Below, in pieces: positions 19,818 through 31,271 of a DNA stretch of 64,000 nucleotides (positions within the stretch are counted from its first letter, which is position 1; every line of letters starts with the position of its first letter). A program made the position numbers and the translations under genes. The notes beneath the pieces are model-generated. The model made no database searches, was not told where the DNA came from, and saw only the letters and a program-made list of their open reading frames with translations. Source of the DNA: Parasitella parasitica (taxonomy: Eukaryota; Mucoromycota; Mucoromycetes; Mucorales; Mucoraceae); contig MU619259.1 of assembly GCA_025201805.1 (NCBI GenBank), positions 37,238-101,237 of the forward strand. Direction: 5' to 3'.

Positions 19818-22759
19818 ATGAGTGCTTCAAGTCCAGGTAAGTTGATTGTCTGTGGATGGGTTTAGCGTGTGTGGTACTAGGATAAAAGATGTAGAGGAGC
19901 AAGCCGTTGATGATGACTTTCAACTGACAGCAGACGAAGAAATGCTGGAAGGGGTGGATGTGGATAATGTCGATGGACTATTGGAAAACGAACTGCGAGG
20001 GCTACACGCAGGTTAGGCAGGCTAAACACAACGAGACAAGCTGTTTGTCAATCAATTTACCATCATTCATTTAGATAGACCAAGGCACTTTATCAAAAAG
20101 AAACTCTTTGCCAACAAAAGAATCATCCCTACTATCAGAAAGTTTGGACTCTCATCGCCTCTATTCAAAGTGATCTTCAAGATTTTAATGAAACAGACGC
20201 TCAGTAAGCACTGTCTTGCAATTGCAATTTGCACAACAATGTACTAACCGTCTGAAAATAACAGCAATGGGAGAAACAAAAGTTTTAGTGCAGTGCCTAC
20301 TGCCCAGAAAAAACATTTCCGAAGATTATATTGTGCTTATTATTGCTAGCCTAAGTCGTAAAGACAAGAACATCGCCATGACAGTCAGTATAAAGTATGT
20401 TGCCAATCATCAGTATAGTAAACTGAATATGTGTACGTGTACGTGTACGTGTACGTGTAGAGCGAAATGTTGAGGTGGGCAATCTCAGTATACGACGTGA
20501 TCAGTGTAAAAACAAAGATCCAAAAGCTGTACATGGTGCTATTCCACAGTTTATGCCAGGAAAGTGTCAGGTAAATGATGCTAGACACAACTCGAAAAGT
20601 CGACTCATCTCTGCAACGTGTAGAGGTTCCGTCTGCCATTTGCTTTATTTCCTCACAAAACGAGAGCACGTTACACCCTACCGAGTAAGACGCTTGACAG
20701 AACTAATCCAGAATGAAAAGAGCAGCCCAGAATTAATTGGCTTGTTGATGGTGTATCAAACCTATGATATTACGATTACTGTGCCTCATAACGTTCGACT
20801 AGTCAATGCCTTTGTCTTCAAAGTAAGCTCTCTTTTCATGTGGCGTGGTGCAAACTGAAAGCCATACTTACGCAAACCCTCTTTAAATAGACGCCTTTTC
20901 CTGACCTGAAGAATCATTTGACCAACGTTAGACAATTATGGAATGTCGAATCTGATGACTCCATCAAAGATCGCAAAGCAGAATTCCAGCTACCGACAAA
21001 GGCAAAAGCCAAGAAATCGAAATCAAAAGCTGTTCCAGAGGTAAAAGAAAAGAATCGACTCGAACTGCATCTTTGTTCTAAAAATCGTGTAGGAACCTGT
21101 CCGCGAACTGGGCGAGCTTGATATCACTCTTATTGCTAATGATGTCGAAAAATTGGACCTTCCAGAACAATTAAGCTCCGTATTAGAGGATCGAAGGCTT
21201 CAGCATGCTTTGCTTTGCAAGCGAAACGATGTTGTCATTGACCGACTGAGCCATTGGCTTGTACAAAAGGTGATGGATCTAGCTCTTTGGGCTAATGAAA
21301 AGGATGTCATGAAGTCCGAGTTGCATGAGATGCTAAGAAAGCTGGTTAAATTCACTCGATTCACAAAGGTAAGTAAGCATTTGCAGGGCTTTGGGTAGAT
21401 TGACACTTTGAAAATCTCATTCGCAATAGTCGCAACTCCCAGTAATTGAACACTTTTTATTTGAATACCTCAAGACCTGGAACGGTTTCGAGTTTGAAGA
21501 TGAAGTTTTCGAGTTGATCACGTATATCAAACCTACCAACTTTAGGAATTTTTACAATTTGGTACTCATGCGTCTCTATCGATTGTTTGTTGTATCCGAT
21601 GCAAAATGGAAAGCAAAACTGATACTCTGCTATACGGACTTGTTAAATAATTGGGCTTTACTCAACTGGAATCGACATGCAATGTTGAGTAAAAAGGGGG
21701 AATCCAGCATCGATCATGTGTAAGTTGAATCAGAAAGCAGCTTGAATGTGCCTGACACTGCGTCTCTAGCACAACCGCCTTTGGTGTTTTATCATTCGAT
21801 GTCAATTACTTCAACACAATCCAAAAGCTAGTTGAACATGTAGATCGAATGTGCGTTATGGGGTTATTAGCAGAGGACGATCATCCACTGCTGCAGCATG
21901 CAGGCCTCACATTTTTCGAACTCGTCTCCAAAATTTCTGTGCAAGACAACATACCCGATGTGATTATACCTGCAGCCACGTTTGTCCACCGTAATTTTTA
22001 TTCCTCCTCTGCAATGGCAGTGAGCAGAGTTTGTGGTATATTGTATCAATATAAGATTGCTTTTGAAGAGAACGACAAAAAAACCGAAGATTGGATGTCC
22101 AAACACACGCCTGAATACCTAAACCATTTTAACACATATCTGATGGATGTCTGCAACTCTTTGTGGAAAAATATAGGGTTAAGCAAGGTAAAAAATGAGG
22201 CAAACGCATTCTCGCTTACAAGGTATGAGAGAATATATTATTTTTCACATTGGTCGCTGATTTCATACATGTATATATAAAAGACAAAATATCCTTGATT
22301 TTCAACGCATCTGTGAAGAAAGAGGCATGGATGTCAGCAAATTACTATCCATCACACATTCGGCTGCTCTGGCAGCGTTTTCAAAACGATTTATGACGGT
22401 AAGGGGTAGCTGATGTCGAGATATTCCAATGTTAAACAGACGCTCTTCTAGCAACTAGAAAACGATGAAAAATCAAGTATAATTCATGATCAACCTGTTA
22501 CATCCGTGTATTTAAGACAGATTGAAGAGGTAACAAACACCCCTTTTTTTTTTTCGTTATCTGCTTTTGCCCTCTAACTTTATCAACATTGTAGAATGGA
22601 GGTGTCTCTTTGAGCTATTTAGATTACAAAGCGGAATATCTAAATTATCTAAATCAACTAGGCTTTACAGGCATTCGTGATCTCTTGTATGGCTGCATGT
22701 CATCCTTGATTCACTTGAAAGAAAGGGACGCATCTTCATTTAGTCAATCAAGCACTTAA
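19818..22759 (+). CDS. Inner kinetochore protein CENP-I (Mis6 family), 13 exons
   Basis: HEAT-repeat-like subunit of the constitutive centromere-associated network; in other species it helps place CENP-A and links inner to outer kinetochore. Exons: 19818-19836, 19889-20011, 20075-20203, 20265-20394, 20463-20570, 20624-20822, 20891-21040, 21093-21368, 21430-21719, 21770-22222, 22284-22398, 22452-22529, 22595-22759, giving 744 residues; vertebrate CENP-I is about 750. The family signature is HVTPYRVRRLTELIQNEKSS followed by LIGLLMVYQTY, as in the Mis6/CENP-I HVTPxRV...GLLxVYK block. A short Lys-rich insert (TKAKAKKSKSK) lies near residue 275. The tiny 19-bp first exon and the exact acceptor of exon 2 are inferred. 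The acceptor of exon 5 must be the GAG two bases after a TAG to keep the frame. Confidence 0.88.
20395..20462 (+). repeat. GTGTAC hexamer repeat abutting a 3' splice site in the CENP-I gene
   Basis: This intron ends in about five tandem GTGTAC/GTACGT units (about 20430-20459) directly before TAGAG. It therefore lacks a normal pyrimidine tract. Only the second AG keeps the reading frame. Confidence 0.7.
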
Positions 22760-23075
22760 TGTTCCACACCCACTTGTCAAATAACACAAAAACTGTAAAA
22801 TTTCGTATATAATTGGCTGCTCATAGCTTGAATAAAAAGGAAGCTATACTCGTGCTAATTGCCCCTCTTTAAAAAAGGCTATTTTCTTCTTTCCTCTTTT
22901 CTTTCTTTTTCTTTTTTTTCTTTACACTACTTGGTAGACATATTCACTTTAGATTTTTTAATTTTAATACAGTAATAATGTAAATATAATATATTTGTGT
23001 TGGAATCAGAGACATGTTATTAATCTAGAGCCCCGACCTTTTTTTTTTTTCCATAAAAACAATACAGAAATAATA
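22760..23075. promoter_or_regulatory. Beta-tubulin promoter region with CT-rich block
   Basis: Spacer between CENP-I and beta-tubulin. A pyrimidine block (about 22881-22923, rich in TTCTTT/CTTTTT) lies upstream of the tubulin ATG. CT-rich blocks just upstream of the start are common in highly expressed fungal genes. A T run (23038-23050) is also present. Confidence 0.5.
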
Positions 23076-24582
23076 ATGAGAGAGATTATTCACGTTCAAG
23101 TTGGTAAGTAGATTGAAATAAACCAAGGGGTGATTTTCGTGTTGTGTGTGTATTGTAAAAAAAAAAAAAATAAAGGGGCACGACATTGCACGGGGGCGAG
23201 GAGAGCCTATATCTGTGTGTGTGTACAACAAATAATGAAACTAACCCATCACCCTTTTACAGGTCAATGTGGTAACCAAATTGGCCAAAAATTCTGGGAA
23301 ACCATTTCTCAAGAGCATGGCCTCGACCCCAACGGCACTTATGCTGGTGACAACGATCTTCAATTAGAACGTATCAACGTCTTTTACAATGAAGGCTCTC
23401 AGGGTCAATATGTACCTCGTTCCGTTTTGGTTGATCTCGAGCCCGCTACTATGGATTCTGTGCGCTCTAGTCCATATGGCAAGCTTTATCGTCCTGATAA
23501 CTTTATTTTTGGCCAGAATGGTGCTGGTAACTCTTGGGCTAAAGGTTATTACACAGAGGGTGCCGAATTAGTTGAACAAGTGTTGGATGTCGTTCGCAAG
23601 GAAGCTGAACATACCGACTGCTTGCAAGGTTTCCAATTAGCCCACTCCCTTGGCGGCGGTACCGGTTCTGGTCTTGGTTCTCTCCTGCTTTCCAAGATCC
23701 GTGAAGAATACCCTGATCGTATGCTCTGTACTTACTCTGTTGTACCTTCTCCCAAGGTTTCTGACACCGTTGTTGAACCTTATAACGCTGTCTTGTCTGT
23801 TCACCAGCTTGTAGAAAACTGCGATGCCACTTTCTGTATCGACAACGAAGCTCTTTATGACATTTGTTTCCGTACCCTCAAGCTGAGCAACCCTGGTTAT
23901 GGTCAACTGAACGAATTGGTCTCTACAGTCATGTCGGGCGTCTCCACCAGTTTGCGTTTCCCTGGTCAACTGAACAGCGATTTACGCAAGTTGTTTGTCA
24001 ACATGGTTCCTTTCCCTCGTCTCCATTTCTTCATGGTTGGGTTTGCTCCTCTTACTGCTTTCGGTTCTCAACAGTACCGCAATTTGAGTGTCCCTGAATT
24101 GACAGCCCAAATGTTTGATGCTCGCAACATGATGGCTGCCTCTGATCCTCGCCATGGCCGCTACTTGACTGTCGCTACCATCTTCCGTGGTCGCTTGTCC
24201 ACCAAGGAAGTTGAAAACCAAATGTTGGCTGTCCAGCAAAAGAACTCTACGTACTTTGTTGAATGGATCCCTAACGGTGTCAAGACTTCCCTTTGTGACA
24301 TTCCTCCCGTCGGTCTCAAGATGTCTGGTACCTTTATTGGTAACAGCACCGCCATTCAAGAGTTATTCAAGCGTGTTAACGATCAATTCACTGCCATGTT
24401 CAGAAGAAAGGCTTTCTTGCATTGGTACACTGGAGAGGGTATGGATGAAATGGAATTCACTGAGGCTGAGTCCAACATGAACGACCTCGTCTCTGAATAC
24501 CAACAATACCAAGAAGCTACTGCTGACGATGATCTCATTGAAGACGAGGAGTATCTCGAGGAAGACGATATTATTGAAGAAG

Positions 24583-24587
<5 letters not shown>
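23076..24587 (+). CDS. Beta-tubulin
   Basis: GTP-binding subunit of the alpha/beta dimer that forms microtubules. Two exons (23076-23103 and 23263-24587) encode 450 residues; the 159-bp intron falls after codon 9, a common fungal tubulin position. The protein starts MREI, has the GTP-binding GGGTGSG at residues 140-146, and ends in an acidic Glu/Asp tail. Codon use is strongly biased, as expected for high expression. Alignment with other beta-tubulins needs no gaps up to the drug-binding region. Codon 198 (23826-23828, GCC) is Ala where most fungi have Glu, and codon 167 (23733-23735, TAC) is Tyr where most have Phe. Position 239 is Ser rather than Cys, and His6 and Phe200 are unchanged. These residues suggest a divergent, benzimidazole-insensitive isotype. 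Confidence 0.98.

Positions 24588-24645
<58 letters not shown>
24586..24645 (+). repeat. 60-base poly(A) run starting in the tubulin stop codon
   Basis: An uninterrupted run of 60 A begins with the last two bases of the beta-tubulin TAA. The length may be inexact because of sequencing slippage. Confidence 0.85.
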
Positions 24646-24647
<2 letters not shown>

Positions 24648-24840
24648 AAGATTTCTTTATAAATACCTTTTGAATAATCACACTACAAATATATCTCTTT
24701 TGAATAATGCAACTTTTTCTGATTGGTTGACCACAATCTTTTCTCGTGTGTTTGTTAGATGTGTGTGCATCTGGGCTGGCCTCATTCTTTTCCCTCTTTC
24801 TTTTTTTTTCCTTTATCCCCATATAAAACAACGCTGTTTA

Positions 24841-26719
24841 ATGAACACCACTTTTGATTCTCATCATTCTTCATTAGAAGACTATGACCCGGAATCTCTC
24901 CAAGCAAATCCGTTTGCAGAGGAAGGGGATGCTACTAAAGTTTCTTCTCCTGCTTTTCCGCTAGACAGGAATAATGACGAAAATCCGACCGTAGATTCAC
25001 ATGAATCTAATGTAAACAAGCAACTCGATTCTCTCCACTTGAACAATCCAGCACTGAATACTTCAGAGCAAGAACAAGTCATTCAACAAGAAGAGCCGAA
25101 TTTAGACTGCACATCATCATCTCACCATGAAGAAACAGATACCCAAGTATATTTTATAGCTCAAAGAACCGATTCTTCCCAAGAAACTAACAAATGAAAA
25201 CCCTCCTTCTTAGTCAGAATCCTTACAAATACCCAAAAGCGGCTCTCGACCGTATTTCCAAGTCTCAATCGAAGATCCACAAAAAGTAGGTGATGCTATC
25301 AATGCCCATATCGTTTATAAAGTGAGAACAAAGGCAAGTACACAAATGCATTTGCGGATTACTCGACTAAGCTCGATGTACAGACAAACTCCCCATCTTA
25401 TCGCTCTTCTGAATTCGTTGTAGCAAGACGCTATCGAGATTTTTTATGGCTCTATAATCAACTTACACTTGGAAATCCCGGCGTGATAGTGCCACCTGTT
25501 CCTGAGAAACATGCATTAGGTAAGTCCTCATCATTAATAATTTACATGATCTGACAAGTTTCGTCATGTGCATAACCAAAGGTCGATTCCAGGATGACTT
25601 TGTAGAGTCAAGAAGAGTGGCATTAGAACGCTGTTTGCAAAAAATAGTTGCGCATCCCATGTTGTACGGAGACCCTGACTTGAAAGTGTTTTTGGAGAGC
25701 GAATCTTTCAACGTAGAGGTATGTTATGGCTACTTGTGATTAACGCGGCACTCACTGAATCCAATGGTAGAAACGGCAGCGAAGAGCAGAGCCAGAAAAT
25801 TCAAAAATGAGCTTTATGCGATCATTTGGAGAAACAATATCGAATGCAGCAACAAGTCCTTTTACTAAATTTGTCGAAGTGGATGAATGGTTTGAGTCAA
25901 AAAAGAACCAGCTGGATGCTTTGGAAGCACAGCTAAAGGGACTACTAAAGAGTGTAGAAGGCGTCGTAAAACAAAGAAAAGGTAGCACGACAAAATTAGA
26001 CTCAAAGTCGTCCAAACTAACTACATACTGTTGGTAGAATTGGGATCTGCTACTTCTGATTTTGGCGAGAGTATGTTTCCTCTAGCATCAGCTGAACTAA
26101 ATCGAAATCTGTCAACGCATTTAATGGTATTGGGTGAAATCCAGAGAAAAATGAAGGATCTGCACGAGCAACAGGCACAGTATGATATCATTACATTAGA
26201 AAATACAATCGACGAGTATATACGGATTATCGGATCCATTCGAGTAGGCACTTGCAAGACATTACTGATTGACGCGATACTAAAAAGAATTCCTAGATTG
26301 CATTCAATGCTAGAATCAAGGCATATCAAACATATCAGCAAGCTGAATCAGAATATCAAAAGAAAGTGACGATTATGGAAAGGCTTAAACAACAACGCAA
26401 ACCTGAGAAACTAGTGAGCTCACAGCAGGAATTAAACGAGATAAAAGAAAGAGTGGAGGAATTGCAGCAGGATTTTCAAGACATATCAAAGTTGATCAAA
26501 AACGAACTGGATCGCTTTGATAAAGAAAAAGTTGACGATTTCCGCGATAGTGTGGAGCAGTTTCTTCGTAGCATGATTGAACATCAAAAACAGATTATTG
26601 CGCTTTGGGAAACTTATTTTGAGCAAACAGAAGGTTTGAGTGACGAAGAAAATGATGAGGATCAGAATGACGACGAGCGGCAAGGTGTAGAACTTGTTCA
26701 GCAGCAGCAGCAGCAGTAA
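24841..26719 (+). CDS. VPS5: Retromer sorting nexin Vps5 (SNX1/2-like, PX-BAR)
   Basis: Membrane-bending retromer subunit for endosome-to-Golgi retrieval. Seven exons (24841-25146, 25214-25333, 25384-25519, 25582-25718, 25771-25981, 26038-26243, 26297-26719) encode 512 residues. The first 100 residues are acidic and disordered. The PX domain includes YKVRTKTNSPSYRSSEF and the PI3P-binding RRYRDF at 157-162. A BAR domain of long helices follows (LKSVEGVVKQRKELGSATSD, IAFNARIKAYQTYQQAESEY) and ends in an acidic, Gln-rich tail. The second intron (25334-25383) has a GC donor, AG|GCAAGT. The nearest GT donor (GTGAGA at 25322) would delete four conserved PX residues, so the GC form is preferred. 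Confidence 0.93.
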
Positions 26720-27897
26720 TAGTAATTGTGCAGTAAATTAACAACACCAAATATTGCACCACCAAATTACAAATAAATCATCAACAAACAACACTCATTA
26801 TTCATTAACACATTCTCAAAGGACAAGTGTTCAAGATAATAAATTCATTGTGTATGCATAGATATGCAAGTCAGCAACGAGGAAATACGCTTTATATGAT
26901 GGAGCCAGTATAGCACTTTTTTTTTGCTTTGTCAAGTGATCTGTATACTTGACTTTTCTTGCTATTGTAGCAGTGCTTCGGCCAATTTATATATTTGTGT
27001 AGCACAAAAATAATGCTACGAATAATATGATGCATTTTGGTGAATTTAGCCGCCCTTGCAACTTATTTCCCTTGTCATACGTTCAGATGATAGCTACCTG
27101 GAATATCTTGTTTCATTAATTAATTAATTAAAGAAAAAAAAAATGTCCTGAAATAAGCGTACCAATCTTCATCAAGTGCTACCCGCAATTTTGAATGCGG
27201 ATTATTAGAAATGGGGAGATCGTCTATGTTGTATCAGTAGTTTTTTTTTTTTTTAGTTTAAAATCCTACAACTGTACGCCATAGCGAAGAGATACAATAA
27301 GACCGAATGGATATTGGTTCTTCTTCAAAATGGAAAGCACAGCGAAGAATGTAGATATAGGAAGAGGCAGAAGAATGTAAATACCGTCAATAAATGATCT
27401 CGGACACACAATACGAGACATTTGAACTGGGACAGTTGAAGAAACAAGAGGGGACAGACGACTATTCAGTAGAACCAATGGCAAAAAGGAAGGGCTTGAC
27501 ATATAAACCTCGACTTCACAACGCAAATAAAATGAGGGGAAGGATTTAAGAGAAGAAGCGTCGATAAAAACGCTAGTGAGAAACTAATTGCAAAGATTTC
27601 GAGAATCTTCAATGGAAATATTCTTATATGAAGTTAGAGTTATACATGATATTAAGTCCTTGCCTATTCAAAACATGAATAGAGCGCAATGTCTCTTTCT
27701 TCTTTTTTAATTGATACTGTAATAAATATATATATATCTATTATTTGTCATATAATATATTATTTTTGTGGCATAGGCATAAGTTTATTTAAAAGCATAA
27801 GTTTGACCGAAATATATAAAAAAAAAAGCATATAAATAATGTGTATAAGCATAAGTAGAAGCAAAGAAAAAGAGGGGGTTGACAATTATCTTAGAAT
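26720..27897. other. Intergenic between VPS5 and the F-box gene; no secure gene
   Basis: Convergent 3' regions. It contains an AATT repeat at about 27115-27132, short A and T runs, and a TA-rich patch near 27728. A minus-strand frame at 27266-27526 has hydrophobic residues but no recognisable domain and no supporting splice structure, so I do not call it. Confidence 0.45.
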
Positions 27898-29577
27898 TTA
27901 AGGTTGATCGATATAAGCATCTCCAATCTTCAAAACCTTGCAGCTTTTATATTTCAAAGAGACAATTCCAGTTTTTTCTGGATCAGGCGACTTTTTACAA
28001 GTTTTTTCAAGAGTTCCATTGATGAATAAATACCATTTAGTTTCCTTGTCAGTTGTCACTTGGTAGTAGCGATTATGTGGCTTAATCACTGTAATAGAAG
28101 CAAAGCTATGATCAGGAAATTCATAATTGCGGAACTCACAATTATAATCAGGTGAAATTGTTAGATTGGATAGCTCAGGACATGTTTTCGAAATGAGCGG
28201 TACAAATTCTTCACTTTTGCAACGAACGTTATCCAAGACCAAATTTTTTATCGTTGTTGCTGTAAATTCGCTCAAAAGATCATTCCAAAGCTTCTTTAGG
28301 GGGTTTGGATTTTCAATCTTCCAATCTTTTAGCTTGAGTGTTTCCAAATGCAGATTTTTCCTCAAAAAATTACCGAGAGGAAAGTCCCGGAAAAGATAAT
28401 AATTTAGAGCTTGTATATCTAAATTCTTAAGGCTTGGGAAAGCTTCCAAGGCGTCGAAAGTTTTACCCATCTTGATATCATCGTAATGAGAAACATATGA
28501 ATAGTTGATCTTCATCGTGTGCACAAAATCTTTCTGGTTAGATTTTAGTACATCCTTGAATTGTCTGAGAGGGTCCTCCTCGGACCATATCGTAATCGTA
28601 ATTTTTTTCAATTTGGCTCCACTTGCATCGATTGCTCCCAAAATTGCCGGTGTGATTGTTTGTATGTTGACATCGTAAGTCTCAAGATATGGACAATGAG
28701 AGACAAATTCGACCAACTGGGTCTCGCCATATCTCTGGTCAAACTGATCTAAAAAGTATACTTGCAAGGTTTTCAAATTCGGGTATTTCATATGCTGTAA
28801 CATGTTTTCATTGTATTCTTTCGAACAGCGAGATATACGAAGCTCTTTCAATGTATTACTTGGAGAAATTGAGAGCCTCTGCTCGTTCACACCAACATAT
28901 GCTAATTCCATATCTTGTAACCAAAGAACCTCTAGTTGTTGTGCGTTACAATGCAGCTGATGTAAATGACTCAGTGACATTGCACCATGTTCCAGTTTTA
29001 GTGTCTTCAGTTTAGGAGCATTCGAAAGTTGTTGAATTAACGAATTACACTTGAATTCGGATCTCTCTTTTCCCACAAACATCACACGCAAATCAACCAG
29101 GTTGCAAAGTCCACCATGCTCCAATATCTTTGAGGACAAACAGTAGTTGTTGCAATCTTGAAAACTAGTGATTCTTTTCCAGTGCTCAGCAATATTTTCA
29201 TTAACAATTATTTTAGATATATCAGATTCATCAGTATCGTAGGGAGTGCCATTCTCCCAGACGAGTTCTTGAAGGTTGGGATGTATTTCTGGCAGAGCTA
29301 ATACGGCCTCAGCTTTAGCAGCATTACTAAAGTAGACCTTAACCCCCAAACGACGGATTTGGTTACGATAAGGCTTGTTTTCTTCTTCTTGGAAATACTG
29401 ATTAAATAGCTTGAAGTTTTCTTCATCCCCAATATGAAAATCTTCATAAAAGTTAGAATGCATGATCAAATTTTGCCACTTTTTACAAGTTCTTGCACAA
29501 TTTTGTTTCTCTGAAAATGTCAAGTAAGTAAAGATTCGGGAAAAAATTTCAGGTGGGAATTCGTTTATATGCTTCAT
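27898..29577 (-). CDS. F-box / leucine-rich repeat-like protein
   Basis: Single-exon protein of 559 residues. An F-box at about residues 4-45 (INEFPPEIFSRIFTYLTF, then CARTCKKWQNLI) should bind Skp1 and place the protein in an SCF ubiquitin ligase. The rest has irregular leucine-rich repeats (for example LKTLKLEHGAMSLSHLHQL, LKELRISRC, LETLKLKDWKIENPNPLKKL) that would form the substrate-binding arc. Large, divergent families of this type are common in Mucoromycota. The substrate cannot be inferred. There are no introns and the AUG context is clear. Confidence 0.88.
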   Translation of the reverse strand: MKHINEFPPEIFSRIFTYLTFSEKQNCARTCKKWQNLIMHSNFYEDFHIGDEENFKLFNQYFQEEENKPYRNQIRRLGVKVYFSNAAKAEAVLALPEIHPNLQELVWENGTPYDTDESDISKIIVNENIAEHWKRITSFQDCNNYCLSSKILEHGGLCNLVDLRVMFVGKERSEFKCNSLIQQLSNAPKLKTLKLEHGAMSLSHLHQLHCNAQQLEVLWLQDMELAYVGVNEQRLSISPSNTLKELRISRCSKEYNENMLQHMKYPNLKTLQVYFLDQFDQRYGETQLVEFVSHCPYLETYDVNIQTITPAILGAIDASGAKLKKITITIWSEEDPLRQFKDVLKSNQKDFVHTMKINYSYVSHYDDIKMGKTFDALEAFPSLKNLDIQALNYYLFRDFPLGNFLRKNLHLETLKLKDWKIENPNPLKKLWNDLLSEFTATTIKNLVLDNVRCKSEEFVPLISKTCPELSNLTISPDYNCEFRNYEFPDHSFASITVIKPHNRYYQVTTDKETKWYLFINGTLEKTCKKSPDPEKTGIVSLKYKSCKVLKIGDAYIDQP

Positions 29578-31271
29578 GTTATGATAAAAGGTTATATTTC
29601 ATCAATGTGAAGTTATGAAAGGGAGTATTTATATCAGATCGCCATCTTCAATTTTAGTAAGCCCTATTGTATTCTTAAACAAAGAACTAAACCAATGTAA
29701 TAATACAAAGATCGTTCACAATAGCGTTATGATCATCAATAATATGAGAACAATGAATTTTTGTCTCTTTGAGAAAATGTCATGGTATATACTTTCATTC
29801 ATTGTCCTGGGCATCATTTGCTGAAAGTTAGCTGATTAATAGCCTTTTTGTTTTATATTGCGCATCAAGAGTAGGTGGAGCAACGGCCAACTTGATTGCG
29901 AATTAGGTACACATGGGAAAAGATGAATAATGTACGCACAAAGCAAGAAAAAACAAAAGGGGGCGACGGTACTTCATGCCACACACGATCAGAAGATACT
30001 ATGGCGTCTTGATTTTGATTTTCAAAATATTTTTAGTTGGTACATTTCACATTTCAGAGTTGAAGCATAAGCAGAAGCAAAGTCTTGAATTTATTCTTGC
30101 TATTTTTTTTTTTTTTTTCAATGTCTCATCTGTGCTCGACACAGTGGACATAGCCGAAATCATTATTGTTGCACCATGCAATACACTTATTTTGTGCAAC
30201 ATGAATACTGAGAGAGGAATACCATTCATATAGCTCTGATGATCTATAAGGTAAAAGATGAATGGAACCACAAAGAACTTATTGGTCATCAGCCAAGCGG
30301 CACAACCAAAAGGTGAGGTGAAAGCAAAGGATCGACACACAAAGAAGTAACGCATCCAGAAGCTTTGTGAGTAAGATGTAGCAAAAAGATATAAACAAGC
30401 CATTTTCTAGCACGGATTGCAAAGCAATTTCTTCTGGTGTTATTGCCATGTAAAAGCTTATTTTCCACAATTTAATTTTTAGTGCAAAGGACACCATGTT
30501 ATGACACTTGCTGGATCTAGCCCTGACTTCAAAATGTGGAAAGCAATCATGGGTCAATGCCGTAGATACCGTAGGTTTACTTTACAGAGATACATACCAT
30601 CCATTAGCCTTCAGGAGGAAACTCAAAAATAAATGTGCTTTATACGGTAAATATGCCAATCATCTGATAGCTGGTTGTCGACGTATAATGGATGCATGGA
30701 ACAGCATTTGCAAGACAATTCTTGCGCTAGGTACCTCACAATAGCTACTTTACACCAAGATTAGCACTTTGTTCACTTACGGTACACCTGTCAAGTATTC
30801 TCCCAAATTTGACATCCAAAGTGCAGGCTTTTGCCATGGTATCATTGACAACATTTATATACATTCACGTGTAAGCCCGCCAGTCTCAATCTCATCATGT
30901 TTCTTTGTCTTGGTGTTATGTGAGCTTATGCACCCACTGGGCAGAGCATAAAGAGTCAAGTTGGCCAAAATGGATAGGGGTGATTTTTATGCCGCTAACC
31001 GCAAATCACCTTTGATAGCGCGGCGGGGACTTGAGAAAGCATGCAACGTTTTCCCTAACCACCATTCCTCCTATCTCACTCTCCTTTTTTTCTTGTATTT
31101 GAAAGATGGGGGATTTGACCTATTCATGATGTTGCAATCGCAATGCAGCCTACGACGTCACATGCCTACCTTTTCTATGACGCTTCAATCACAAAAGCGT
31201 GCTGCAAAGAAAACAGGCGGCCAGTGTCTTTACTCTTCTAGCTGCTACTACTACTGCTACTACTACTACTA
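29578..31271. other. Long gene-free region, possibly holding relic sequence
   Basis: No intact gene recognised. A plus-strand stretch around 30490-30950 has several medium-length frames interrupted by stops and may be relic coding DNA, but I could not match it to a family. A CTG/CTA trinucleotide tract (about 31239-31271) lies immediately before the kinase start codon, in its probable 5' UTR. Confidence 0.4.

Noticed and set aside
23637-24359. Open frames antisense to beta-tubulin
   Set aside because: Shadows of the biased tubulin codons, with no recognisable protein.
24529-24660. Long frame with a poly-Lys run linking tubulin to the next gene
   Set aside because: It is the A60 tract read in frame; the Vps5 start is the ATG at 24841.
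25322-25383. GTGAGA donor for VPS5 intron 2
   Set aside because: It would delete four conserved PX-domain residues; the GC donor at 25334 preserves the alignment.
27266-27526. Hydrophobic 86-codon frame on the minus strand
   Set aside because: No ATG-proximal support, no similarity I recognise, no splice partners.
30508-30951. Plus-strand frames that might be relic coding sequence
   Set aside because: Could not be joined into any recognisable family; reported only as part of the gene-free region.
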